The notes beneath the pieces were generated by a model. That model was not told where the DNA came from and did no database searches. It was given only the letters and a program-made list of their open reading frames with translations. Below are positions 1-11,981 of a stretch of DNA of 64,000 bases, one piece after another. The translations under genes were made by a program, and so were the position numbers. The stretch comes from Phalacrocorax aristotelis. Taxonomy: Eukaryota > Chordata > Aves > Suliformes > Phalacrocoracidae. Location of the stretch: positions 57,515,733 to 57,579,732 of the forward strand of contig NC_134276.1 in assembly GCF_949628215.1 (NCBI RefSeq), given 5' to 3'. The number at the start of each line of letters is the position of its first letter. The first letter of the stretch is position 1.

Positions 1-1489
1 TACCTCAGAAGCTGTTATGATCCATCATGGCAATGACCACTTATGGACTTTTAAATCCACAAATTAGGCGCTGTGCGCAGGAACTAGAGGCAATTATGTT
101 CAGCTCGATGCGTGAAGCCTCAGCTGCACAAATCCGGCTTCAGCACACATCTCTCAGAGTGCTAAACCCCAGCATTTTCTTGTTTATGTATTTATTTATT
201 TACAGGTGGGGGTGAAGTTATTAACAGTGTACGTATAAATAAAATGAAATTCTGAATGAGATAAAGACAAAATATTCTTATCCTTTTTCCCCCCAAAACT
301 CTCCTTGAACTTTGATCTATAAGAAAACTAGGCACCCTCAATACTGTAGTTTTGGATTAGCAGAGACCACAGATGCACGTGTACACATACACACACAGAG
401 TCACGCACTCAAACTTCTCAACACTAAGAAAACCCAGGAAAAAGAAAATACTGCACTGACAGTTGCACAAAATTTAATTTCTAAAAATCCCATCTGGATG
501 GGAACCTCGCAGCTTAAATATCTGCAGGGTTAGTTCATTTCTATGGCTATCCTAAGTCTCTGCAAAATTGATTTAACTAAAAACACCTACAGACATTTAA
601 AGGTAAAAGAATGAAAATCACACCATAGAAGAAAACAATGTCAGACTGTATTTTTGCAAGGGTTTATACAGGTAGCTAAACTCCCAAGTGTGCCACACTG
701 TCTTTCTGCCAGCCAAGATCATGCAGCGTGGGCCTAAAAACTCCATCAGTGCCTCTTGTTACTTACCACTTTGTTGATAATAGTTTAACTTTTTCCTTCT
801 CAGAACAGGAGCGTAAGGTGGGAAACGGGGCAGATTCCTTGCATGTCCCCTAGAAAAAAGTGATGAGCATGTGTTTCCCACTGTGTTTTTGAAAAGCTTT
901 GTCTAATCATGCAGTGAAACAGAAGCTGTGAAATTTTCCATCATTGCCTAAACCCCAAAGATTGGAAAGGGAGAGCAAAGCAGCACTCAGTACCCCCCCA
1001 AATCTTTGACAAGGGTGTGCTTGCTTCATCTTCACTTCCTGAGAGGCCCACGCTTTTACTGGCAGTTACTCCAAAAATGGGTAAGACTTTGGGTGTTGAC
1101 AGCACTGTAGCTTGTGAGGGAATTGGAGCAGTCTGAGAAGACAAAAAAACCCAAGACTTTCTGCATGGCAATGGGTATAGGAAACCCCTGAGAAGGTGGA
1201 GGGAAAGGTCTGTGGCAGAGGAGAGAGGAACGGAGAGGAGGAACAATCAGGGGCCAGGGGAATTGGAAATAGATTACAGTTAGCTGTTTCAAGGTTGTTT
1301 AGGAAATAATATTGAAACTATAACTTAGGAGTACACAGTGAAATGGATGTTGTGCTCAGGGCTGATCCTTGGCTTCAAAACAGACAAGAAGGGAGAGGAT
1401 GAATGCTTGACTGAAAAATTGGGACGCCAGTTTTGAGAATAAATGAATAATAGGAAACACAGGCGAGGTAAATGAAATGCTACCTAGTA
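1..1489. other. Intergenic, nothing recognised
   Basis: AT-rich single-copy-looking DNA. Short open frames on both strands have no splice, start or family support. Confidence 0.6.
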
Positions 1490-1800
1490 GACAACTTCTG
1501 CTGTATAAATTAAGGAGCTGCTAAAGGAAATACTTTATTACACAATGTATAATTAATGTGTGGGACCTTAAGCCACAGATACCACTGAGGCTAGAAAAAG
1601 AGGATTTAAAAATGGGCTACTATTTATATGGGTGGCATGAACATTGAGAGTTGTGGTACATTAGTTAGAGTAAAAAACAGGTTACGTTCCAACACAAGGA
1701 GACTTGTCATACAGGCAAACTGCCTAAAAATGTATTTTGCATTGTGTCCATGTCTTGTGGTTGCAGATGCCTCTGAGAATGAGCCAGGGGCCACCACCTC
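1490..1800 (+). mobile_element. Ancient L3/CR1-like relic
   Basis: The stretch ggaaatactttattacacaatgtataatt, followed by gtgggaccttaagccacagatac, aggatttaaaaatgggctac and, near 1760, ggttgcagatgcctctgagaatgagccagg, runs in the order of the L3/CR1 3' region in amniotes. It is strongly diverged. Overlapping open frames on both strands (around 1624-1992) fall over or just past it and are not genes. Confidence 0.5.
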
Positions 1801-4800
1801 AAACAGCAGTACAATACCATGGCTGAGCAGGCTGGTACGGAGGCTCTCCTCAGCGGCACGGGCTGAGAACATCCACATGGGCTCGTGCTTCTGGCTGGCT
1901 CCTTGGTAGCTGCCTGTTGTGCTGTGAGGCGTCAGGGACCTGCCCTCCCACCTCCTGTCCAGGCACCCAAAAGGCTCCAGATGATCACTCATGGCTGAGG
2001 ATGTTGCAGGGGGCTGAGGGACATCAGGATGTCAAATTGAGGTTTTGGGACAGAAGAGGGAAGGCAAGGAAATCATGGCCATGCCAATAGTCAGTGACAT
2101 GCAGCCCATACCATTTTTCTAACTCAATAATGAGGGTTAACAAGCAAACTTCCCTTAAGAACAATTAACACTGTAATTCTCTGCAGTGCAATTTCTTACC
2201 TCCTTCTCCACCATATACAGTGCTGGCCATGATTTCAGACAGTGCACAAGACTACGTGCAGCCACTGTTTCTGTTCTTTTCTGTTTCCTCCTTTTCTTGT
2301 AGGCAGTCTGTTAATGTTGTCTAGCTGGGCTTTCTTTTGCTGAGCTACTGCATGCCTCAAACATGTTTATTGCTATATGGGCAATAAATAAGTATTAAAC
2401 ACTGTACAAATAACAATAAATATTAAATCTACTAGACCACACTTCTGGAAACCTCAGCAAAATGGCTTGGAGGTGGAAAGCCTCTGCCACGCGGGTGGCT
2501 TGCGTTTGAAATTAAGCACATGGATGAACAGCAAAGGATTTTATATGACCAAGAAATCTACTCCAGAAGACTGTCACTGCAAGAGACCTTCCAAAACAGA
2601 TTAAAACATTAGTTTGGATGGTAAGAAATTATATTATCACACACCTTAGTACCAAAATGGATTCCCTGGGGACACTACTGGGAACGTCTAAGCTTTGAGC
2701 TGAAGCACAGCGGGAAGATCCTTACGTGAGCAGCAGATAAGGTAGTGGTGGAGTTGAGAGTGGTATAGCTCTGTCAGCAAGGCACAGCACTTGAACTGGG
2801 CTGAGAGAGGCAACTGAGTTGCTCAAGCTGTGCTGCTCCTGGTTTCAGCCCCGAGTCTCCAGCAGCTGCAATATGCGGCCAGCCAAGTCAAGCCCTGGGA
2901 TCAGCAGAGGAAAGCCACCGTAACTGATGATCCAACACATAACAAAACTGGGACGCCAACACCCGACAAAACCAATGACTTGCACAGTGGAATTGCATAT
3001 ACGCCCTTTAGCATTTGCCCACCATCTCTCTGGTCTCGCATAATTTGACTGCTCTTTACGTAGTAACTCACCTTAACCAAGAAGGTGGGAAGATGGTCCC
3101 CTCCAAGGTGCACCCAGCACTTCATAATTAAGGTACTCTCTTGGCAACAGAAACAGCTGACTAGGAATTCCCACCCCGGTCCCTTATGCCTCTGCTGGGT
3201 GTCTGAACCCTCAGGCTGTGGGCTGCGGGTGATGTGCTTGCACAGCACAACACCAAAATGCCCTGGTAACATCTTCAGAGAGGGATTATAACATCAGGGC
3301 TAATTGTCCAGGTGGAGCACCATCTTAACACACCTCTGTAGCACCCGTTCAGCAGTGTCGCTGTGCTGGTTTATGTTACAGTATGCCTTTCCCTGACTGC
3401 TTGCTCTTGCTCCCTCTCTCCCAGCACCCCAAAAAGATGCTGGCTAAGAACCCCAGCAGCTGGAGTTGCCTGACCACATACCAGAGGTGGTACCTACACT
3501 CCACCTCATTGCTCTGCATTTCTATGGGCTTGCTTACACAGCTCTCAATACTTCACACAATTTTCTGTGAATTATATCTCCTCACCCAGCACTGGGACAG
3601 GGAGCTTGGGACCCCAGAGCACACGGAGGAAATATATGTCTCCACCCCCAGGCCTAACCCTGCATCAAAACTATATACAGGTCACTGTCACAGATATATT
3701 AAAGCCCCATATGGACTTGCTGAAGAGTTTTAAATAGCGCTTTGAGACTAATGGATAGCTTCACAGGGTGAAATGTGCCAGCCTGGAGTAGATCCTCAGC
3801 ATATAAAGAATCAATGACTGTAAACTAGGAGCGGAAATTGGAAGAGGCAAAGCACAGTGCAGAACTGAAAAGAAATCACCGAGCAACTAATGTGATAGGG
3901 GAGGAATTGAAATGGAGAAACGCATGCTATTTCTGTGCCCAAAACAGGTGGAAATGTGAGGAGGAGATTTTCTTAAAAAAAAAAAAAAAGAAAATATTTA
4001 AAAGTAGTAAAAGACTTTCCAGTAAAAAAATGTTGAGGAAAATCTTCGCACAGCTATGGGAGACAAGAAAAAGTGGCCTATGATCATGCTGCAAAGGAAC
4101 TTGCCTCCAAATCCGAAATGCGTCACAATGATAAATGGAAAGAAGTTAAATCTCCAAATGCTATGACTAGTCTCAGTTCTGTTCTGGACAGATGTTTGAT
4201 GTATTGTGTCTCTCTGTGACAGAGACCTGAGGGTTCTGAGGTCTTTTTTTATTATTATTTAATATTTTAGCAAAACTTGTATAGCTTGTCATGCCAGCAA
4301 GGTATTTTTTAATTAAAATGAAATGTATGTATGTGGGGTGAGCCAGAGTTTATGAGGAGCTTCTTCAGGGGGAAAATGAATCAGTCCAGGATTTTCAAGA
4401 AGGATTCACAGCTAAACTCAAGCTTACTAACTCAGGAAGAATGTAAATTAGAGTGTTCTTACCAGGCAGGGAAACCTGGGATGGGAGTCAGGTTCTCCAG
4501 CCGGGGCGGGAGGGCGTCTGCCCTTGCAGCTCTGCACGGCAGGCAAAGCAGGCACTTCCCAGCAATGGGGGCAATACGAACGGGACGTGCGGTCAGTAAC
4601 ATTTAGCATAGTGAAGCCAGAGCCCGATAGTGGTTAAAAGGCAGCTGTATGGGTATCTCAAGGAAGGACGTGGGTAAATGCCATGAGGTTAGCGGCTGCT
4701 GAGCGCCTTTGCCAGGGAAGGAGAAGGGCCAGACTACACACATGCCTGTTGCAGACTGGAAAGGCGCTGCTCATCTCCTCTCAGAGAGGCTGTAATGGCG

Positions 4801-7340
4801 GCCAGCGACTGGCCGACCCACAGAACTTCAGGCAGGTACTTTTCCCTTTACTCCATCTAAAAGATCGTCTTGCTGACTGGATGGAAGCCCTTTGGACACC
4901 AGGAACAAACAGTCCCCTTGTTCTGAAAATTTTCTGAAGCCATAAAAAAGCTGCATTTACCAGGCCTGATAAGCTATGTTTTCATGGCTTTCCTTGGCAT
5001 AGGGTGGCTGTTCATATAAAAAAATATTTAGTATTATATTGTGTTATGTATTTTTATATGTATTGCAGTTAGTATTATAGTATAATAAATAATAATATTT
5101 TTACTAAATAATAGTATATTTTCCAGTGATCACAAAAATGAGCCCTTATTGTCATGTAAGTACAACAAGAGGTGTTAAAAGAGCCCCACGTTCAGCTTTT
5201 CCGCATCAGCACTGGTACATTTTATTGGGACCAAAGTGGAAGTCTCCCCATTGCCCTAACTCCTGGAGTTTGTCAGTGAATTATTCTCTGAGAGGGGATT
5301 CTAATCACTAAGGAATCTGACTGAGGAATGGCATTACACCTGAGCATAGGACTAGGATTAGAGACTGATGAACAAGAGAGATGACCCTCTTTTTAAAGGC
5401 AATTGTGTATAATCACGCACCAGGAAACAAAAGAAACGTTAATTGATGGTAAGAGCAGAAGATCAGAGGCGTAAGTTTATTTCTTCTTACAACACTTAAC
5501 GAATGCTATGGATATATTTTATTTTCATATCATTCATATTAATTTCCTGAACATATAATGTGGTCTGTTTTTTCTTATCCGGGTAGATGAATAGTGTTCC
5601 TTAGTTTTTTTGTTCTGTGGGTTTTTTGTTTTTTATTCTTCCATTGATTTCATAATGTGATATACTTGTAATAAGTAGTTGTCCTCTCTGAAATCTTTCT
5701 TGATAAACAATACATATGAATCATCATTTTTCAACCCTGTTCTGAACCATTTCAAAATTAATAGACTAATTAGTAACCTGGTAAATTATTACCATAACCA
5801 TTTTAAAAAAAACCAACCACTTTGGTGTGGCCAGAAATTGCTATTGAGATGATATCCGTGACAGTCTTTTGCAACCTTCTGCCACAACCCAAGACATGAA
5901 AGCTTCTCTGCTATGTGCTGAAGCACGCTCTTGTGGTGGGACCCAGAGTGCCAAATATTAAACGGTGACTCATGTTCCCTGGGATCCGGCGATCCTCTCC
6001 TCGAATATTTCACATAGCTGGATCCCTAGTCATCCCGCCTAACTTGAGGCATCTGGCTGAGATCTGTGGAGAGGTGCAGGCACAAGCCCTCACCCCACCA
6101 AAGGTGCCTGGGGTGGCAAAACTCCTCCAAGAGCCATCCCAGAATAGGGATGCACCTGGCCTGACCTGGGCCATATATTCAGGTGCTGGGCAGAGGCAGG
6201 GCAGCATTATTCCAGCTTTGGTCTAGCTAAATTTCCCTGGCTTTTTCTGCTTTTGCAGTGCTGGAGATCCCCCTCCTGGTACTATACAGATACCCAGCCC
6301 CTGCCCTGGCTTTTTCCATCTTTCTGGAGTTTTAAATCTTCAGCGACACCGTTGTCTGCGTTAGTGCAATGCTACTGGGTGATTTTTTAATACTGCCAAA
6401 GCAGGATGTCAGCCACTGTGTGATGATCCTATATCCAGCTTCATCTTCAGTCTCTCCCCACTACCCAGGGTGTTAACCAGATTATATTTCTATCCATCTT
6501 GCGCAAGATGAATATTTCTAAACTGGCTATCCCAGTCTTACAGTCTGCAGCACTATCTGCGTCCGCAGCATGCATATTTTTATTTAGTCTCCCCTTCTTC
6601 AGGAGTGATTTTTCTTTACTGTTCCCTAGGCAGCAGCCTCTCCTGAGGTGCCCTTTCCTATCACACCTTCTCAAACACTCACCTTTAAATCAATGTGCAG
6701 GTGGGTGAGGGGGAGCTCGCCTTGGATGGTGACATGCTTCTGCCTGCTTAGGACTCTTCCATGTACCACTCAGTGCCGCAATTACTTTACGCCACTTGCC
6801 TTCTGTCTTAATACAGGCCTTAAACCCTCCCACCAGCCCCATTGCATTTCCACAGGCACAGCAGCATCTGCGGCATGACAAAAGGTGAGCCCTGCCTCCA
6901 CCACTGTCCTCTCCCGGTGCCTCCAGGAGTGACCACCCCCCCCCCAAGCAGTTGTAAAACTGGCAGCTTTCTAATAATGTCCTTCATGCTGCTGTGGCTC
7001 AGGAGAGGAACCAGCTTTGCCCTCCTGTTGGTTTTGCTGATGAAAGCCCAGCGTGCCTCAGTAGTGGCATCCCATGTGCCACGATAAGTCTTCCTGCAGA
7101 GTTTTATAGGTTTTGCCATTATTTTGCCAGCTGACTCCTTGGTCGTAAATCGAGCAGGAAATTGCGTTTTCCCCACTCCAGTGTATTAAATCTATTTAAT
7201 CAGGCTACAAGTCTTTTTTTGGTATTTTCTGTGGGCTTTAAATTTTTTTTTCCATGGTTTTCTCCACAAAATTAAAAAATCATCCTTTCTCAATATACCA
7301 GCTGGTTTTTCCCATGTAACCTGCCTCCCTCTTTATGTAA
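1801..7340. other. Intergenic, no supported gene
   Basis: No coding exon is recognised. An A-run lies near 3975-3990 and an AT-rich stretch at 5020-5120. Near 6000-7100 the GC content rises and frames open on both strands at once, which is a composition effect. A run of nine C lies near 6938-6946. Confidence 0.6.
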
Positions 7341-7593
7341 CTTTCTTTCTTTCCTTCCTTCCTTCCTTCCTTCCTTCCTTCCTTCCTTCCTTCCTTCCTT
7401 CCTTCCTTCCTTCCTTCCTTCCTTCCTTCCTTCCTTCCTTCCTTCCTTCCTTCCTTCCTTCCTTCCTTCCTTCCTTCCTTCCTTCCTTCCTTCCTTCCTT
7501 CCTTCCTTCCTTCCTTCCTTCCTTCCTTCCTTCCCTTCCTTCCTTCCCTCCCTTCCTTCCTTCCCTTCCTTCCTTCCCTTCCCTCCCTCCCTC
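7341..7593. repeat. TTCC/GGAA tetranucleotide microsatellite
   Basis: About 253 bp of TTCC repeats on the plus strand (GGAA on the minus strand). Roughly the first 190 bp are almost pure after a short TTTC lead-in. The right end, from about 7533, is interrupted by TTCCC and CCCTCC variants, as in an older repeat edge. The long minus-strand open frame over it (repeating K-E-G-R) is only a product of the period of the repeat, not a gene. Confidence 0.98.
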
Positions 7594-8440
7594 TGTCCAT
7601 GGCATCCAGCTGTCCACCCTTTCTACCTTTATTGGGTAATATGTAGCTATTTATATGTGTGTATACATTCTGTAAGAGAAAAGGCTTTCTATTACAAAAC
7701 AAACACAAATGCCGTGCATCGATTCCATCAGCAGGTTCCACGTAACCGATGACCGAGGCAGTGATGTCTCTCGCACTTTGTAGCAGTGACTCTGGCTAAA
7801 CTTTCAGCATTTTTTCAAGTAGCATGCAAGGGGGATATTATTTTTTTGATTAATGAGAAGGCCTTTGTTCCTGTGGAATAATGAGATTAGCAGCGCAGGT
7901 TTCAGATGCTCTCCTGGTAGGTGCATTACATGAGAGAAAAATTCAGCAAATGAGACCAGAGTTATTTGGTGAGGGGTCAGGATTTTGTTCTAAGGTTTTA
8001 TCAGATACAAAATGAGCTGAGCATTTTGCACAGGAAAAGGAGAGGAAGCTGTGACACTGGCAGCATCTGGCCACCCACTTGGAGAGGCTTGGGCTGTTGC
8101 AGAAGAAAAGGCACTGGAAAGCTCCAGGGAAATTTACCTCAACTGCATCTCTGGATGGAATAAATCCTCACCCTTCCAAGTAAGCCAGTCATCAAGTTCC
8201 AAAGCAGAGTGTGCACATCTTCAGCTCCCAGGACTGATTTCCTTCTTTGGCTACTTGGAGATAAGGCTGCCTTGTCAGGATTTGTATCTTGAGTCCTTCC
8301 TTTCACACCACTTGAGGAAGAAACCCATCTCTTAATGAGTTTTCCACTGCATAAGTTTAGCTACATTCTTAGTCCAATTCTGGTTCCCACAGGCTTACAA
8401 AAGACTATGTATATCCGTCTGGAAATGGATTACCAGTTCT

Positions 8441-8466
8441 ATATGGGCATATTTGCATGCCCATAT
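8441..8466. repeat. Palindrome with a central octamer motif
   Basis: Ten-base arms atatgggcat (8441-8450) and atgcccatat (8457-8466) are perfect reverse complements with six bases between. The centre contains ATTTGCAT (8451-8458), the consensus octamer of POU-domain factors. Whether it is bound by anything is unknown; a short palindrome of this size can arise by chance in 64 kb of AT-rich DNA. Confidence 0.7.
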
Positions 8467-11400
8467 GCTTCCTTCAAGCAGTACCTATGGGGTCAAAAAC
8501 AAGTGGAGTCACTCCATGACTGAAGTCTCCAATCCCAGCTTCCCCTATCTTGTGGAGCCGGCTGTCATGACCTGGAAATCTTCACATGGGAGTCCATGAA
8601 GGAAAGCAAAAGAACCAGAAATAAAAGTTTATATGGTGCAAAGCATCCTCCATATTCCCTAGAAAGCGGGTGATTCTCACAGCAGGACTGCCATTGAGCA
8701 GAAGACCTTTGCAGACTTTCCCTGGGGACCTGTGTTGGGTCTCTCTAGAGTCTGGGAGGAAGAAAATCAGAAGACAGATGAGTTATCTTTTTTTTCTTTT
8801 TCAGCTTTCTCTGAATTAGAGAGGGGACATTTCAATATAAAGGGATCTACATGTAAATTTAATTCCTGCTCTTAATAGAAGGTAAACTGTGGCCTGGGTA
8901 AAAGGTTGTTGCATGTTGTCTGCTTCTCCTTCCCTCTCCTTCGGTAGATAAACCTTTCTCTCCCCACACTCCTGATGCTGAACACCAAGATATATCTGCA
9001 CATGGCCACCAGCATTTGGACACTCACAACAGCATAAAGAGAGATTATGGCAAGCATTGTGACCTTCTGGTATTAAATATGGAGAAAATAAAGATCTACA
9101 GGATAGCACAGTTCATACTTGCTGCAGGCTGGCCAAAAAGGGCTTAGTATCAAGGGCTGTGGAGGTGTTGAGGTGCCACCTGGGCTACCAACCCAATTAC
9201 TCAACACAGCTGGAGAGAAAAGGCATGGCAGAGAAGATGGCATCAATGTTTCTGAGTCCTTCAAGGCTATCTGTGGAGAAAGTAGCCTCTTTTGGGGTCT
9301 ATTTTAAACATTGTGCAGTGTGTACCCATTGTTGACCAAAGGAAAAATAAATGCCATTGATACACTATGGAACACTTCAGGTGAGCTTAATTAATGTATA
9401 AATACACCCAGTGTACACATGGTGAAACATTTTACTTTTTTACACTTTGTAGGTTTCTGTTGTATTTGGAAATTAGTCTATTTGCACACCAAAGTGTTAC
9501 TGGAACACCAATACGACCAGGACCCATGATCATCACACAAATATAGAGGTAAATATGGGTTTTGTCCCCAGCAACTGAGACCTTAAGGACAATAGCTCAG
9601 CATCTGAGAGCAGTAGGTCATTTGGCATGTTTGACACCAAAGAAACGTCCTTCACGGAGTTACAACATTGATTTTAAAGCTCTTAATTACAGACCCATCA
9701 AGCCCCAGAACAAAGGTTTCATATCTTTCAATCAACTAAAGGAGCCTTCCTGACTGCAGCAGTGTCTTCAAGAAAGATATCAGAGCTGAGTGTGGTCTGA
9801 ATGTGGTCACTGGGAGAGCAGCACTGTATTATTCATAGAAATATGGCAGGTATGCAAACTCCTCTTGAGTTTCCAAATGGCATTCAGCTTTTACAAGGAG
9901 CAGTCCTGGCCTTTTTTTCATTCAGAGAGGAAAGAGACTCCCATAAAGCAGATCAAAGGGAAAGGGAGCTTACCACTCGGAGAAAAGATCCTTTCCTCCT
10001 TTGTGCCCTTTCAGCACAGGAAAAAGTCACAAACAAGTTCCTGCATTTCCCGCGGCAAGGTAGGCAAAGTGCAGTGCCTGAGAGACACACCATATCAAAG
10101 AGACGAGCCACGAGGTTAGCATGAGGCACCGCTCCACGTCCCAAGCACTGCTCGGCCTCCCTTTACCCCAGCCGGCACTAGCTCACCAGGTATTATTTTA
10201 CAACAATTTACTTCCACGGGTTTCAATGGGAAGTATTAAGCCATTCCCTTTCAGGAAGAAGAAAAAGGGCTCAAGTAAATAAAAGGGCCAATTTACCTGA
10301 ACACACCAAGAAGAAATATGAAAGGATGAATTTAAAAGAGCCTGCGTGGCGTGCTGTGTTCTGTCATCAGACGACACCGCTGCCGGAAGGTCGGAGCAGC
10401 ACCTTTCTGCTCAGGGAGTCTGCTGAAATGAAGCCTGAGACCATGGGACTCTCCCTGTGGAGCCAAGTGAGTTTTGATGAGTCTCCAGATCAAAACCTCT
10501 GTGTTTTGGTGCTGCTTTTTTTCCCTCTCCTAATTTCGATCGCAGATGCTGGTATTCAAAACCATATTTTCTGCAATTGTTTAGGAAAAAAATGGAAACG
10601 GTGAAGAAAAGGTGAAGCAAAAGAAAGAATTTTCTATAACAGAAGCAGACAGGGTAATATATTTTCCTCCCAGTTGTGTCCTGCAAGCATGGGCAGCCCC
10701 AAAGGTGAGGGAAATTTCAGCTGCTCCCTGCAGGGGCTGCAGCTGGGACAGCTTGCTGAGAAACGTTGTGAAACGGAGCTGGGAAAAGAGGCCCAGATCC
10801 ATCAGAAAGTCTTTATGGGACTGAGCCTTTATGCCTGATGCTGGGGCAGATGTGGCCGTGGGCAAGCCCACAGCACCCCAGGGGAGGGCATCCACTGAGA
10901 AGCCAACCTTTGTAAAGAGCTCCCATAAAAACAGACGCTGGGCACCAGGGAGCCAGAAAAGCAGGGTAAGGGATGAGTAGGAACATATCAAAGACAATTA
11001 CATGTAAGTAGTTTTTTTCCCTAAGTTTTCTCTTCCTCATCCTGCAATGGAAAAAATCCTGAGAGATCATGAATGGAGCATAAAAAAATGGATAAAGGAG
11101 GCGGCTTAATTTATAGGGGAGCTTGAATTTTTAATCCTGTGCCCCAAAGAAACTGCTGCCTAGGCAGCCAAATCCTATCTGCAGTGACTAATGAAGGCAG
11201 GAGGTACAGCACAGACCCCCATAGCAGCCCCATCTATCTGAGCTGGTGAATAAGCAGATGCTTTAGCCTTCTCCGCCCAGGAGGCTGAAATTCCCCTCAT
11301 GAAGAGTCCTCTAACATTAATTGCAGAGATACAACCTGCCTTTTTATAAGACAAATTAATAATTTCCTTAATCCATCATCAGGAAATGGAAGGCTTTGAT

Positions 11401-11848
11401 GCTTTAATTCCTTTCCTGTGACCATGGCAACAACAAAAAAGGAGGGGTGTGTGTGTTAATTTTCTCATCCATGAGAATTTCGGCAAATAGCGTGTTAGTG
11501 TTCTTTGTCTGTAAGTGACTCTTCTTTGCTGGAGAGGAGTCCAGAGAATTACACAAAAGGCAGGTAACAAAATCGGGTGCCTGGGACATGATGGTACGAT
11601 GATGTGAGGGAAGCCAGAGATAGGCTTTAGCAACCCTGCTCTGGTCAGAAATAAGATGCAGGTGTCTTGTAGCACTATGATTATTCACCCCAGTCCCATC
11701 ATCCTTGAGGGAGAAAAAACAGCTCATGAAAGTGTGGTGCTGAGAGCATTGAAGCCCACTGATGTTCGGGAAGGGGCACCCATTTAAATTAGCATGGGTT
11801 GGCCTACCTTCTCCAATAAAAGAAACAGAACAACAGGCCACAGTTCTT

Positions 11849-11884
11849 AGTATAGGTAATTATACCGCAGTATAGGTAATTATA
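11849..11884. repeat. Two-copy direct repeat, period 20 bp
   Basis: The 16-bp unit agtataggtaattata occurs at 11849-11864 and again at 11869-11884 without a mismatch. It lies just upstream of the hairpin at 11.92 kb. This looks like a recent local duplication. Confidence 0.9.
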
Positions 11885-11919
11885 GCACTAAAATTGGGTA
11901 TTACATAAAAATGCAGTGT

Positions 11920-11981
11920 CTACATGCATGTGTGCATGTATATACATAGATGTGTCTATGTATATACATGCGTGTATGTAG
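11920..11981. repeat. Inverted repeat able to form a hairpin of about 62 nt
   Basis: Arms of 17 bp at 11934-11950 and 11955-11971 are perfect reverse complements around a 4-base loop (tgtg). Beyond a 4-base asymmetric bulge the outer six bases (ctacat at 11920, atgtag at 11976) pair again. The arms are built from alternating purine-pyrimidine steps (catgtatatacat), so it probably grew from a TG/TA microsatellite. It could be cruciform-forming; a small-RNA role is possible but unsupported. Confidence 0.8.

Noticed and set aside
7280..7741. Minus-strand open frame of 153 codons with KEGR repeats
   Set aside because: It is read through the GGAA microsatellite; a period-4 repeat without stops is open in every frame of that strand.
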